Positions 9,340 to 20,436 of a stretch of DNA of 64,000 nucleotides are shown piece by piece; the first letter of the stretch is position 1, and the number at the start of each line of letters is the position of its first letter. This stretch comes from Acorus gramineus (taxonomy: Eukaryota; Streptophyta; Magnoliopsida; Acorales; Acoraceae), in NCBI GenBank assembly GCA_030737835.1, contig CM060855.1, positions 12,123,927-12,187,926 on the forward strand, written 5' to 3'. The notes beneath the pieces are model-generated. The model saw only the letters and a program-made list of their open reading frames with translations, ran no database searches and was not told where the DNA came from. Made by a program: the position numbers and the translations under genes.

Positions 9340-12069
9340 TTTTTGTTTTTTTTGTTTTTATTTGGTAAGAGAGGCCGGCTTATATTTCTATATTATTAAA
9401 ATACATGTACATCATATTAAAGAGAGGTCGACAGACCGTCCATGACCTCCCACAAACATTGTTTTAGAGTCCCCTATTTTCAGTATCCTGTAAACCATTT
9501 GTTACTCTATTAAATTGTTTCTGTGCCGCCATCCGGGCTAATGCTTCCGGAGTTCTTACTGCTAGCCTAGAGACTTTGCAAAAATGAATAGGGTCCTCCG
9601 CACTTATATTTTCCTTGAGACGATTCATGCAGTTCTGTAGTTGCATTGGTCCTAATGCACCAGTTGAAATCACTCTGAGCACAGTTTCAACATCATTGCA
9701 AACTCATATATTCTTGAGTCCCAGCTGTCGTGCCTTGCATATGCCTAGAACAATCGCTTCCGCTTCCATCCGGATTGGTGATGCCCAAGGCCATGCCGCA
9801 CAACCAGCCGCTAGTATTCTCCATGGCCTCTCTTGGAGGATAACAAAGGCTGCCCCTGCTCCCCTTGAAGATTGTATAACACTCCCATCAGTAATTATGA
9901 ATATTTTAGTCTCCTCCCCTACATCATTCATTTGAACCACTTGATACGTCCCACCTTGATTGGTCAGCACCCTTGGTGTGTATGTCAATTTAAAAAGAGA
10001 TTGTGTCTTTGATTCGTGACTCCTATCCAAATATATAAGGCACTCATGTGTAAGTGCTAATGCTCTATTTGCAATTGCTTCAGGTTTCAATTCATAATTA
10101 AGAAAAACAATCTTATTTCTGCCTTTCCATATTGTCCAAGCAACACAGATAAACAGGACTTGTTTAATCAGATTATTTCCTGCTCTTTCCCTTATTGAGG
10201 GATTAAACATTTGAAACCAATTGGGGGCCTTCCATACCTGAATTGGGGGCCGAAGATCATTCTGAATGTTTCGCCACGCCTCCGCTGCTATTGTGCATTC
10301 AGTAAATAAGTGTTTTGATGTCTCTGCTTCTGCTTGACAGAGAGGACATTTGACATCCATATGTATGCCAATCGAGTCCAATTGTGCTCTCGTTTCAAGC
10401 CGATTCCACAGCCACCGCCCAAACAAACATTTTCAACTTAGGGAGGATGGGGAGTGTCCATATTTTCTTCCAAACCAAGGTCTCAGGTGTTTTCCGAGTT
10501 GGGTTTAGCATTTGATAGACCTCCTTAGTTTTTGGTTTAGGAGAAGAGGAGCCGAGCCTTCCCAGCTCCATGTCGCTACTCCATCCGCCGTACAAATCGG
10601 GGGCGGATCACAAGCAATTCTTTCAGCCCAAAATGTAGGGAATAATTTGTGAAGAATGTCATGCCTCCAGCCATTATTCTGCACCAGAGATGATAAACGA
10701 TAATCATGTTGTGCTTCTATCATATTAATGATAGTTGGAATACGTGAGAATGGTACCGGACTGAACCATGGGTCTCGCAAAACATCTATGTCACTTAATG
10801 TTCCTGGAATTTTCCGCACTGCAGTACGAATCAATCTCAACCCGCAGCATAAATTTCGCCAAACTGGGGCTGAGTCTCTTTTTGTATATGCCTCCCACGG
10901 ATTTCCTGACCAGTTATTTCGTACAGACATCATTTTGCTCAACAGGGATGGAGAAAGAAGGACTTTAAACGCAATTACCGCAAGAATTGCTTTCCTTAGT
11001 ACCTCTGTCCTTCTGATTCCTAGTCCACCATTCTCTTTAGGAGAAGTAACTATCTCCCAAGACAGAGCATGAATCTTCTTATGTCTCTGTTCTGCTCCTC
11101 TCCACATGAAACTCTGAATGAGCTTATCAATAATTCTAGATGCCATTCCTGTTGTAAGGGAAGCCGAAAACATCAAATGGACTGGCAATGCAAAAAGGAT
11201 TGATTTAATCAGGGTCACCCGTCCCGCACTCGTTAGCGTCACACTCTTCCATAGTTGCATCTTGGCAGAAATTTTGCCTTCAATCTCCTCTATTTTTTTT
11301 GTTTCCCTGACAATTTTCCAAGCACCTGAATACCCAAATACCTCCAAGAGGAGTTTGCTGTTCTAATGTGTAGTATACGACACATCCATCTCTTAAACCG
11401 GGGAGGCACTGTTGGTGAAAAACGAACTGAGCTTTTAGTCCAACTCACCTCCAACCCAGTTAACTGATAAGCCTCTTGCAAAACATTGTGAATCTCCACA
11501 CATTGCGCCGGGACCGCCGCAGTTGTTACTACCACCGAGTCGTCTGCATATAACACATGAGTGGTTATGGCTGAATGGGTGAGACCCTCCATGCTAGGAT
11601 GAGGCGCATAGCCTGTTAGCCTACCTAATCTCTGTTGTTGTCGTCTAAACAAAGATGAAATCACTTCCGCTACCAACGTGAAGAGATAAGTAGGTAAAAG
11701 GTTCCCCTTGTCTTAGCCCCCGAGTCGGTTCAATCGACCGAGTAGGTGTGCCATTAATAAGCACAGCCATTCTGGTCCTTGTGACACATTGTTGCATCCA
11801 TTTGATCCAGACTAATGGAAAACGGAAATGATCAAGAATGTCCCATAAGCTAGACCATTCAACAGAATCTTAGGCACTGGCTAAGTCTAACTTTGGTTGC
11901 CAATAACGCGTGTCGTCCTCGTCTAGTTTGCAAAGAATGCAACACGTCTTGGACAAGTAGCAGTTTAGCATGAATTGACCTTCCCGGCACGAATGCTCCC
12001 TGTTCTGGACCCGATTAAATGGGCAAGGATTTGTTTTAATCTGTTCACCAATAGGTGGGACAAGATTTT
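9340..12069 (-). mobile_element. 5'-truncated LINE (non-LTR retrotransposon) with perfect 18-bp TSD
   Basis: A 2.7-kb insertion on the minus strand. Its 3' end is a degenerate A-rich tail (T-rich on the plus strand, 9340-9360). The same 18 bases, atattgagaggcattgtt, stand at 9322-9339 and 12070-12087 on either side, a target-site duplication typical of LINE retroposition. The element begins inside the reverse-transcriptase domain, so it was truncated at insertion. Coding order along the minus strand is RT fingers/palm, YADD box, thumb and connection, zinc-knuckle (zf-RVT) and RNase H, as in plant LINEs that carry RNase H. It cannot move by itself. Confidence 0.92.
9464..12069 (-). pseudogene. 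LINE ORF2 remnant: reverse transcriptase, zf-RVT, RNase H
   Basis: Reading down the minus strand: KILSHLLVNRLKQILAHLI starts the RT; LDLASA(stop)DSVEW follows, where TAA at 11872-11870 replaces the Tyr codon of the usual AYDxVEW motif; then GLRQGEP and the catalytic YADD at 11550-11539. A long thumb/connection frame runs at 10505-11347 (RVTLIKSILFALPVHLMF, GGLGIRR). The zf-RVT zinc knuckle (CPLCQAEAETSKHLFTEC) and RNase H (TDGSV, MEAEA) lie at 9704-10426. A TGA in place of Trp after GLKNI interrupts RNase H, which continues in the same frame (CNDVETVL) to 9464. Frameshifts are needed near 11705, 11345, 10590 and 10420. No functional protein can be made. Confidence 0.9.
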
Positions 12070-12087
12070 ATATTGAGAGGCATTGTT

Positions 12088-12822
12088 GCAAAATAATATT
12101 TCAACAGAGGCATTTTGACAAAACAAAAATTATTTTAGAGGTATATTTATAAAAAAAAAACTTTTCATTTTTTTTGGAAAATGTTATATCTGATCCAATG
12201 CAACCTCAATCCCGCAGCCGATTTGATTTTTTTTAAGTATATAATGAAGAAGATATTATTATAAAAAATGAATTATATTTTTTTATTAAAATAAAAAAAT
12301 ATGAAAATTTTTATATTCAACATTATTGGAGTATACATTACAATATGCACGTATAGGCAGTTGGGGATCGCCTTTGGGTTACAGGTGGAGTTGCAAAAAG
12401 ACTAAAGGCGTGTTTGAATACAGTAATTATTTGTACGTGTTTTCCTGAGCATGTAAATTTTGCATTGCATGTGCAATGAAATCTTTATATATTGATTGCA
12501 CATGTTTGTTTGTTTTCATGTTGTGTTGCAATTTGCACATATGTTCTTGTTTGAAGAAAAATAAAAGCTGTTACAAATAATAACACATGAAGTTGATTGA
12601 GATTTTGATTTTCCCATTTAATGCTGCAAATAGGAACATTGAGATTTTATTTGATATAACTAATTATCATAACCAAATACTAAGTTATGTTTGACCTGGT
12701 GCAAATAAGAACCTATATCCCTATTTACATCGCATTCAAACAAACCCTATAAGTGTATTAGTGCCCTTAACTTTTTGTAGAGGGCCCATCAGATAAAGAT
12801 TAGATTGATACACAGAAAAAGG
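12088..12822. other. Spacer, no gene seen
   Basis: AT-rich. The first bases after the LINE (gcaaaataatatttcaacagag) continue the pre-insertion sequence. 'ggaaaatgttatatctgatc' at about 12177 resembles the terminal motif of the repeat at 12823. 'gcgtgtttgaatacagtaat' near 12409 looks like the end of a small TIR element, but no matching partner could be fixed. Confidence 0.4.
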
Positions 12823-13400
12823 AAAATGATACATCCAACTTAGTGTGTAGCACCCATCTAGAGCCCATAATCATCTTAATTTTTATGAAAGTATATACTC
12901 GTCTAGTTAATTACATACTATTAAAAATAGTGAAGTATATACCTAGATAAACTTGTAATATTTTTTCCTAAAAGAAATAAAAAACTTAAATTTTTATATA
13001 TTGCACTAGTAGAATATACACCGTGCTAAACAATATACACTCCACTACTACATTGTATAGGTGATAGGGGGACCACCTCTAGGATGTAGATAGGGTTGTA
13101 AAATTTACTGAGTGTATCAACGCCATGATACAGAGTGTTGATACGTACACTATACAGTTTGTAGCCATCCTCTACTGTCTAGAGACGATTTTCCAATCTA
13201 CATTCAACTAGTAAAGTATATATTATCTTAGTGCATATCTTCGATTAAAAATATCTCATTTTCTCATAAAAATAAAAATATGTACAAGTTTATTTAGGTA
13301 TTATATTTCACTATTCATAATAATATATATTTCATTAGGTGAGTATATAGTTAACTAATTAAGTACATTCCTTAATAAAAAAAAAGGTGTGTATATTAAG
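12823..13400. repeat. Long imperfect inverted repeat (fold-back element)
   Basis: Two arms of roughly 250-280 bases face each other about a centre near 13125. Paired blocks, left versus reverse complement of right: 'agtgaagtatatacctagat' (near 12930) with 'agtgaaatataatacctaaa' (near 13310); 'gtatatactcgtctagtta' (near 12890) with 'tatatactcacctaatg' (near 13345); and an inner block around 13076-13185 where 'gagtgtatcaacgcc' opposes 'gtgttgatacgtacac'. The left end starts ggaaaatgatacatccaac, a motif recurring in other repeats here. No coding capacity. It could fold into a long hairpin if transcribed. Confidence 0.6.
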
Positions 13401-16400
13401 ACGAATTTAAATTTAATGCATATTTTTTTATATATATTTTGTAATGGAATATACATTAAGATAACGGAGTTATACCACGTTAGATGAGTTTATACATTGT
13501 GTTAATAGCGCGACGACTGCAAATGAGACTGTCAAATGAACTGAATATATCAGCTCCTAATTTCCTAACCTATATCAAATACAACTATTAATTTTCAGAT
13601 CAGATTTTTAGTTTCAGACTAAATACAAAAGTTCATCGAATAATTGACACGTCTGAATATGAATATGGACACTAATTTGGATGTGAAGTGATATAGATGT
13701 CCATAGATTGTCTACCATTATTTGGCAGGGTGATAGTGCCAACTAGTCAAACTTGGCACGCCATTGAAAACAACCAAATTAAAGGAAGATGCGGTCGACT
13801 TCATGATGGACTCAGGGTAGAGCCCCATGTGGTGTGGAACACATACCAAAAGGGGCTGTCTATATTGCTTTTGCTGTCAATTATGACCCCTCTAGACCTA
13901 ATGGTTGTAGAACATAAGGCTCAGAGCATCTCCAACTCAAGTCTCTACTCACCATATTTGGAGGAGATTTTTTTTTGAAGGGATTTGCACTTCAACCATC
14001 TCTTTTGATTTTTTCTAATTATTTTTAAAATTACATCATGTTATATTAAAACTTATTAATATTAATCCATTTATATAAAAAAATTATGTCATTGGAAAGA
14101 TTTATAAAATACGTTTCAGATTCACATGCAATGGAGAACGGTCCGAGGCCGCGGTCACGCCCTTTATTCCAGGCACGCCAAATGTGTCACGACATAATAA
14201 CCGAACAATATGTGCGTATTTGGCGCTTGTTGAGAGACCTTGCGCGCGCACGACCCCGCCCGCATGGCCTGTGCGTGACCGCGTTGGGAGGCCTAGTTGT
14301 GCGTGTTAATAATGGTTTTCTATGCTTTGGTTTGTACAAATAATAAAATAATATTATAAGCTTGCTCATAATTTTGTATAAACTATTTTCATTCCCTGTT
14401 TGCAGGGAGAGGTGTGAAACCAGCGCTTCCCACCGTAAGCAAAACCACCCACACTTCCTTTAAACTTTGAATAAAATATGGAAAATGATATGTGTTGCTC
14501 CCATGCATCTTTTAAGTACAGTCCATTCTATTTTTTTTTTTAATTAAACACTTTTTAATTAAAGTATGTGTTGTTATACAAAATGAAGTATATATTTTAA
14601 TACAATAGTTTTTTTTCCTTTTTAAAAAAATAATTTTTTTTTTACATACATCATACACTATGATAAAACCCTATATATATATTATAATAGCAGTGTAGTA
14701 TATACTGCATTATCATTGTGTATAAGGCTGTAGACGACTATGAAAAACGGACCGAGTGTATCCACGCTCATAAAATATATATAATGAAATGTGCAACAAT
14801 GTACAATTTTTTTCTAATTAATTATTATTTGTTAAATATTTATCACATTATTTTTTGTTTTTTTTTTTAATACCAAAGTAGTCATAAGACTGGTCAACCA
14901 GCCATGCCATCTTGACATTTTTTAATTTTCTAAATTTTTATCGTAAAATACTAATGGCAGAGACCTTTTTTTTTTTTTTTATCATTGCATTTACATTTTG
15001 ATTTACTTCAAAAAAAATCATTAAATATGCCAACAATATTGTTGTCATATGTAACTTCAATTGAAATGAAATCGGAGTAGCATTTGTCTTTTGTTTCCCA
15101 AAAAAAAAATATTGTTGTCATCTTTAAATTTACAGTGTAAATATTTTCATTAAGACATTTTTATATTTACACATTTATTATGCCAACAATTACATATTGA
15201 ATAAAAAAATAAAAAATAAATTTATAAAGTGTCAAAATGTCAATAGCAGTGACATTTTTATTTGATCGATACCCAAATGTTATTGCTATTAGTATTATAC
15301 ACGAAAAACATTTTAAAAAATAATAAAAATGTCAATGTGACATGTGTTGACTAGTTCGAATGAGTATTTTGATAGTTTTTTGAATTCATGAGTACGTAGT
15401 TATATAATTATTTATATAATCATGATTAGTTAGAAAAAAGCCATGCACCTTGTAATATGGAGAAGTGCAAGATTCATGCATGATGTGCATACGTTAAGTC
15501 AATTTTTTTTTTGTCATTTCATTTGCACCTACGTATCATTGGCTGATTTAAAGATGAATATACAATGTAACATTCCTTGTCTCCATTAAATCATTTGTGG
15601 CACCTAAACATTGAATAAAGGACGATAAAATGCAAGTGAAGACTCAAGATTACACTTCCATTATTTAGTGGAATTCCCTAAAAAGAAGAGCAAAGAATAT
15701 AATATAATATAAGCCCACTTGTTCATTCAATCCTCCATTATCATATATAATTCTATTGCAGAATCTGTTGAACTGACCAAGCAGGTTACAAACAAGATTA
15801 TGAAAAGATTTTCACAACAACTACGAATTTAATACTAGGAGACCCAAAACAGATAGCCACTTTTTTCATTAAGAAAACAAAACAACTTTTCAATGTTTGT
15901 AGTGACCTTTTCATGTATCATTAGAAACAATTGGAACTTTAGTTTCTAACACCATAAACGACTCATTGACCAAATCATTATTGAAGAAGTTATGGCCAAT
16001 TTACAAATATGAAAGTCTACTTTTAAAGATTCTTTATTAAATTACTCAGTCTTTCATTGGATGAACATAGATATTATATTGGAACTCAAAATATTATGAT
16101 ATTAAATTCTGTTGTCAATAAGCAGCACCTCCCTTTATTTGACTTTTACCTCTCCACTCCCTTTTTCTATTATTATTTTAATTATATGGCCTCTCAATTA
16201 TTAGTGCATTATATTGGCACATGCTTGGATTATGTTTCAATTTTCAATGTTTAAAATTGACAGATTGCGGGCCCTAGGGGATTTCTGATCAATAAGTGCA
16301 AACTTTTAATTTTTTTTATTGTTTGAAAATTTGTTTGAAATAACAAGACACATTTCTTCATTTATTACACATGCACACACTCATTCTTTTTGTGGAAGAT

Positions 16401-17806
16401 ATGAATTTAATATTACATTAATTAATTATCCATAATAAACCATACCCAACTGTAAAACAAAACCTTTGAACATTCATTTTTTAAATACATAAGTAGCTTT
16501 CAACTCAATTTTATTAAAGCTGTCTGGTTACATATCAGACAAGTCAGTATTGGTGGTGGAGAATTAAATCATATCTGATTATATCTCTCGATCATCATGA
16601 AAGTGTGTATATATATAAAGCATCTAATCTAACAAATAAATCTTCTTTGCAAGCTATCATGAACTAAATCTTGATGGCCCATCAAACACGTCAAAGAATT
16701 AATGATAGTCTTATATGCTATATTTTTTACAGTATTGAATAACAAAGGAAATATATTTTTATAAAAGGGATAATGTTAAAACATATGCCGTATAAAAGAT
16801 GATGATGTTAAAGTGTTGTATCATTTTATAAAAAATACATTATGTAGTAGAAAGAATCACTTAATGAGATGTTGCAATGTGGAAAAAGCGAAAGAGAATA
16901 ATAATCACGCTATAATTAAAAATCTCTTCAAAAATAGTCACAACCAGAATAAATAATATGATTTGAAATTATTTTCATCAATCAATACAACAACAAATGA
17001 AAGAGACAATATCTCATTTTGAACAACAATTATAAGTTTACAACAACTAATAAATGCAGCTATAAATAATTTAACTATCATTTGAAAAACAAAAAAAGGA
17101 GTTGATTGAGCTTTGCAGGTTTTTTAGATCCCCCAAAATTAACAAATAATGCAACAATACATATTCTCATATATACATATATATAAATAAGTAAATGAAT
17201 GAATATAAATATATATTTCATCTAACTAAACATGTATACGGTAAAACTGCATGTATTAATTATATATATCAATCACATGCAATACATGTTTTCAAGAGCG
17301 TTGTTATAAGGATACGTTTTTTTTTTTTATAAAACTTATATACTTTATTAATGAGGTTTATTATGTGTAAGTTTTATCATTATTTTTTATTTTAATGACG
17401 AAAGAAATCGTGTGGTTGCGTGTGATAGCACGCTTTCTTGAAGTTTTTAATATCAATAAAATTAAAATAAATCCAAATAAAGATAAGACATCAGATGTTG
17501 AGAAAGTGAGAGAACACCTATAAAAGTGAATGATCAAATCTATCAACCATACAGTCTAACTCACCCACTCCACTGACTTCTCATCCACTACCTCTCACCA
17601 CCCTCAACTAACCCCAAAATCCAAACCGTCCAAGCTCAAGAAATCCACTAAATCAAGCCGTCCATTTCAAAAGTCTCCAGATCCCACCTTTTTTTTTTTT
17701 TCTACTTCTACATCCTCAAGTCTTCTCTATTTAAGAACATGCCCCTGTAACTCTCTTTTTTGTTTTTTAAAATCCGCATTTCCTAAGAAAATATTCTTCA
17801 GAGGAC
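13401..17806. other. Spacer with GC-rich patch and repeat relatives, no gene
   Basis: About 13925-14040 starts 'agagcatctccaactcaag', like the left end of the MITE at 32693, but a right end was not found. 14130-14310 is an isolated GC-rich patch (about 180 bases with many CG and GCGC) carrying short open frames but no recognisable protein. 14467-14790 contains 'gcagtgtagtatatactgca' and 'cggaccgagtgtatccacgc', shared with the fold-back element and with sequence near 48.7-48.9 and 55.0 kb. 14900-17800 is AT-rich with homopolymer runs; nothing coding is seen. Confidence 0.4.
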
Positions 17807-17916
17807 AATTTAAAGAAGGAAAGTAGTTTTTACCCTGATCAGGCTTTCATATCAAAAGTGTAATTTAAAGAAGGAAAATAGTTTTTACCCTGATCAGGCT
17901 TTCATATCAAAAGTGT
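17807..17916. repeat. 55-bp tandem duplication
   Basis: Two adjacent copies, 17807-17861 and 17862-17916, begin 'aatttaaagaaggaaa' and contain 'accctgatcaggctttcat'. They differ at one base (g/a after 'ggaaa'), so the duplication is recent or well preserved. The inner 'cctgatcagg' is a 10-bp palindrome. Confidence 0.85.
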
Positions 17917-18269
17917 GAAGAATTTTTTTTCTTTTTGACGAACGAATGAATGATATATATATATATATATGACAATGACAATTCTATATCATATGCAATC
18001 ATGTGTTTTTTTTACAATTAAAAATTATCAATTAAACAAATCAATCATACGTGTCATTGATTGTAACAACCTCCAATCCAGTTTTAGCTTAACTTTAAAA
18101 CAAGGTATGTTCCATAATGACATGGTTAAAACATAAACAATATTTATTATTAAGTAAGAAGATTTGAGAGACCTAAAATAATAATAAAAAAACAAAACAT
18201 TTTTTTTTTTTTTTTTGTATATATACCTTTCAAAAAATAAAGTTGAATAATTTAGTTACCTTCTAAAGA

Positions 18270-18540
18270 GTAAATTCCGTTTGGATAGCTGCATAAATTA
18301 TTTCTGATATAAGAGGTGATGATAGATAATTCTACATGTAAGTCCTTATAGTACCAGTGTAATAGATTGAATGAAATAACATTATTTAATGAAGGACTTA
18401 AAATACCAATATCAGTTTATTTTTACATATTTTGATGTGGGTATATCAATTTATTCCTTACAAACAAATAAACTTTTTAGTTTATTCACTCTAATCCACT
18501 TTATTTTCCACATATTTTGCTATCCAAACATGACTAATGA
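18270..18540 (+). repeat. Small TIR-type repeat, family 'TATTCC'
   Basis: Begins 'tccgtttggatagctgcata' and ends 'ttttgctatccaaacatga', giving short inverted ends (TTTGGATAGC / GCTATCCAAA, a perfect 10-bp match). The interior phrases 'cagtttatttttacatattt' and 'ttacaaacaaataaac' recur at 27145, 28560, 33308, 61700 (reverse) and 63265. This copy abuts the upstream region of the ATL gene. Non-autonomous hAT-like elements have such ends, but no target duplication was fixed. Confidence 0.55.
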
Positions 18541-18739
18541 TTTAAAGAAATATTTAAAACTAATTCTTTCGACATGTGTTTATATATAACACTTAAACAG
18601 GGATAATTCGGACGAAAACAAATTTTAAAAGGGGTTAAATGTGCAAAAGTCCCAAATGAAATAAACCCCCAACACTCTCGTCATCTTGGGCGTCCAAAGT
18701 GGCTGACAAACAACGCAAACTTCCAAATCTGAGCTCCGG

Positions 18740-19759
18740 ATGGATCTCCACCGTCGGATCCTCTCGGATCACCACTCCCCTCCGCCATCATCACCATCGT
18801 CTCCGCCGCTTCCGCCGTCTCCATCGCCACCGCCTCTGCCGGATCCAACAAAGCCGACGCCCTGTGACAATCTCTTCTTCGGATGCAACTACTGCATGTC
18901 GTTGAACAGCAGCCCCTCCCGCTACTCCATCTCCGACCACACCGAATGCGAAGACTGCACCCTCTACGACGCCCAATGCGGCGGTTCCCATCCCCCTCCG
19001 CCTCCCCCCGCCGCCCACTCCAATCAGCTCTTCCTCTTCTCCATCGTCTCCGCCTTCGGCTTCCTCGCCCTCCTCGTCATCGTCTGCTACGTCGTCTGCC
19101 TCCGTCTCCGTCGCACCCGCAGATCGACCGCCGGCGGTGCTGGCGGTCCCCCGTTCGATGCGAACGAGGAGGAGGAGGGGCCGGTCCATCACGTATGGTA
19201 CATCCGCACCGTCGGCCTCGACGAGTCCGTGATCGGCTCCATCTCCTCATGCGTCTACAAGCGCGGCGAGGGTTTGATCGACGGCTCCGATTGCTCCGTC
19301 TGCCTCAACGAGTTCCGGGACGGGGAGCTGGTCCGCCTCCTCCCCAAGTGCTCCCACGCCTTCCACCGGTCGTGCGTCGACACTTGGCTCCGCTCCCACG
19401 TCAACTGCCCCCTCTGTCGCGCACCGATCGTCTCCGCCGATCCTCCGACCCCGCCGCAGGATCTCGATCGATCGGAGGAGGTCGTTCCGGATGGAGGTGG
19501 TGGGGGTGGATCGGAGACGGAGGAGGTGAAGGATTTAGGTTCTTCTTCGGCTTCTGCGGAGATGGGGCATGTGGGTTTGAGGGTCCTGAGCGATCTCAGC
19601 CATCGATCAACGGGTACGGCGGAGGAGATGCAGCCAGTGAGGCGATCGGTCTCCATGGACTTTTCGCATGCTGAATTGATGTCTTTGGTGATCGCGAAGC
19701 GATCCAAAAGTGGGGTCGTTCCAAAAGGGGCCATTTTTGATGAAGAGCGCATTGTCTAG
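18740..19759 (+). CDS. ATL-family RING-H2 E3 ubiquitin ligase, membrane-anchored
   Basis: Intronless frame of 339 aa, as usual for plant ATL genes. Residues 13-40 form a Pro/Ser-rich N-terminal stretch, followed by a Cys-rich segment (Cys42-Cys80). Residues 94-121 ([21 protein letters not shown]..) are one membrane-spanning helix with a basic stop [12 protein letters not shown] motif ([11 protein letters not shown], 158-168) precedes the RING-H2 domain at 185-226: Cys185, Cys188, Cys204, His206, His209, Cys212, Cys223, Cys226, with Trp216 in DTWL, the residue needed for E2 binding. ATL proteins pass ubiquitin from an E2 to substrates at endomembranes, often in defence or nutrient responses; the substrate here cannot be told. 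The Ser-rich C-terminal tail ends EERIV. It resembles the ATL51/52/54 branch. GC content is far above the flanks. Confidence 0.95.
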   Translation: MDLHRRILSDHHSPPPSSPSSPPLPPSPSPPPLPDPTKPTPCDNLFFGCNYCMSLNSSPSRYSISDHTECEDCTLYDAQCGGSHPPPPPPAAHSNQLFLFSIVSAFGFLALLVIVCYVVCLRLRRTRRSTAGGAGGPPFDANEEEEGPVHHVWYIRTVGLDESVIGSISSCVYKRGEGLIDGSDCSVCLNEFRDGELVRLLPKCSHAFHRSCVDTWLRSHVNCPLCRAPIVSADPPTPPQDLDRSEEVVPDGGGGGGSETEEVKDLGSSSASAEMGHVGLRVLSDLSHRSTGTAEEMQPVRRSVSMDFSHAELMSLVIAKRSKSGVVPKGAIFDEERIV

Positions 19760-20193
19760 CCGAAGGAAGGTGCTCTGTCAAGAAATGGTGGTCGGAGCCG
19801 CAGTTTTTCGATCCTCCCTATGTGAATTGTTGTTGGGGATTCTGCCTTAGTGTGTGTGGGGCGGTCTCGGAGAATTCAAGGAGCTCCCTTTGGCTTTTGT
19901 GGAAAGAAGAAGAATTTGTGAACTAATACTGTTGAGATTGTATAAATACGAGCACATAAGAGAACTGTGGTGGGATGGCTGGAAGAAAGGCATCACATGG
20001 TCAGTTGAAACTGTCCTCTGTATGATTATTACGGTTTAATATTATAAATAATCTTTTGACTTTTCAGCTTAATTGATTTCTGGTTCTTGGTTTTATGATT
20101 CATGAACATTTTCCATTTTAGGACGCGTTCTTGAGAAATAGTGCTTGATTTTGCTCACTTGAATTTTAGTGGGACACAAGTTAGATTGGCTTA
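19760..20193 (+). other. Probable ATL 3' UTR and downstream spacer
   Basis: Sequence after the stop codon stays moderately GC-rich to about 19990, then turns AT-rich. An AT-rich poly(A)-signal-like run ('aatattataaataatc', about 20038-20053) is a plausible 3' end. No further open frame of substance. Confidence 0.35.
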
Positions 20194-20433
20194 GGCCCTG
20201 TTTGAATGTGGGTTTGGGCAGCTTATGAATCTGCAGGAAGCTGAGTTCCAAGACCCATATTCAAACAGAAAAAAAGCTCCAGCTTAATTGAAAGTTCATT
20301 AGAGCCTTCAGTTATAAATGCACCATAACGACGACTTTTCAAAAATCGGTGGTGAGTTTGCTTCCCTGTTAAATGAGCAGCCTAAAAGCCTAAAAAAAAA
20401 AGCGAGTCTGCAAAACCATATCCAAATGCTCTC
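20194..20433. mobile_element. Tourist-like MITE (TTA TSD), 240 bp
   Basis: Flanked by TTA at 20191-20193 and 20434-20436. Ends are diverged inverted repeats: ggccctgtttgaatgtggg versus gagagcatttggatatggt (reverse complement of the right end). It contains 'ctgcaggaagctgag', a core also found in the better preserved MITE at 57640-57870. Three-base TWA duplications are the mark of PIF/Harbinger (Tourist) elements. No coding capacity. Confidence 0.5.
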
Positions 20434-20436
20434 TTA

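Noticed and set aside
10728-11366. Plus-strand open frames within the LINE
   Set aside because: Shadows of the minus-strand reverse transcriptase/connection region.
13925-14040. Left half of a Tourist-like MITE ('agagcatctccaa')
   Set aside because: No right terminal repeat or target duplication could be found, so it is not called as an element.
18791-19752. Long open frames antisense and in other frames across the ATL gene
   Set aside because: They arise from the high GC content of the real ATL gene. They translate to low-complexity Arg/Pro/Gly/Glu strings and carry no domain.
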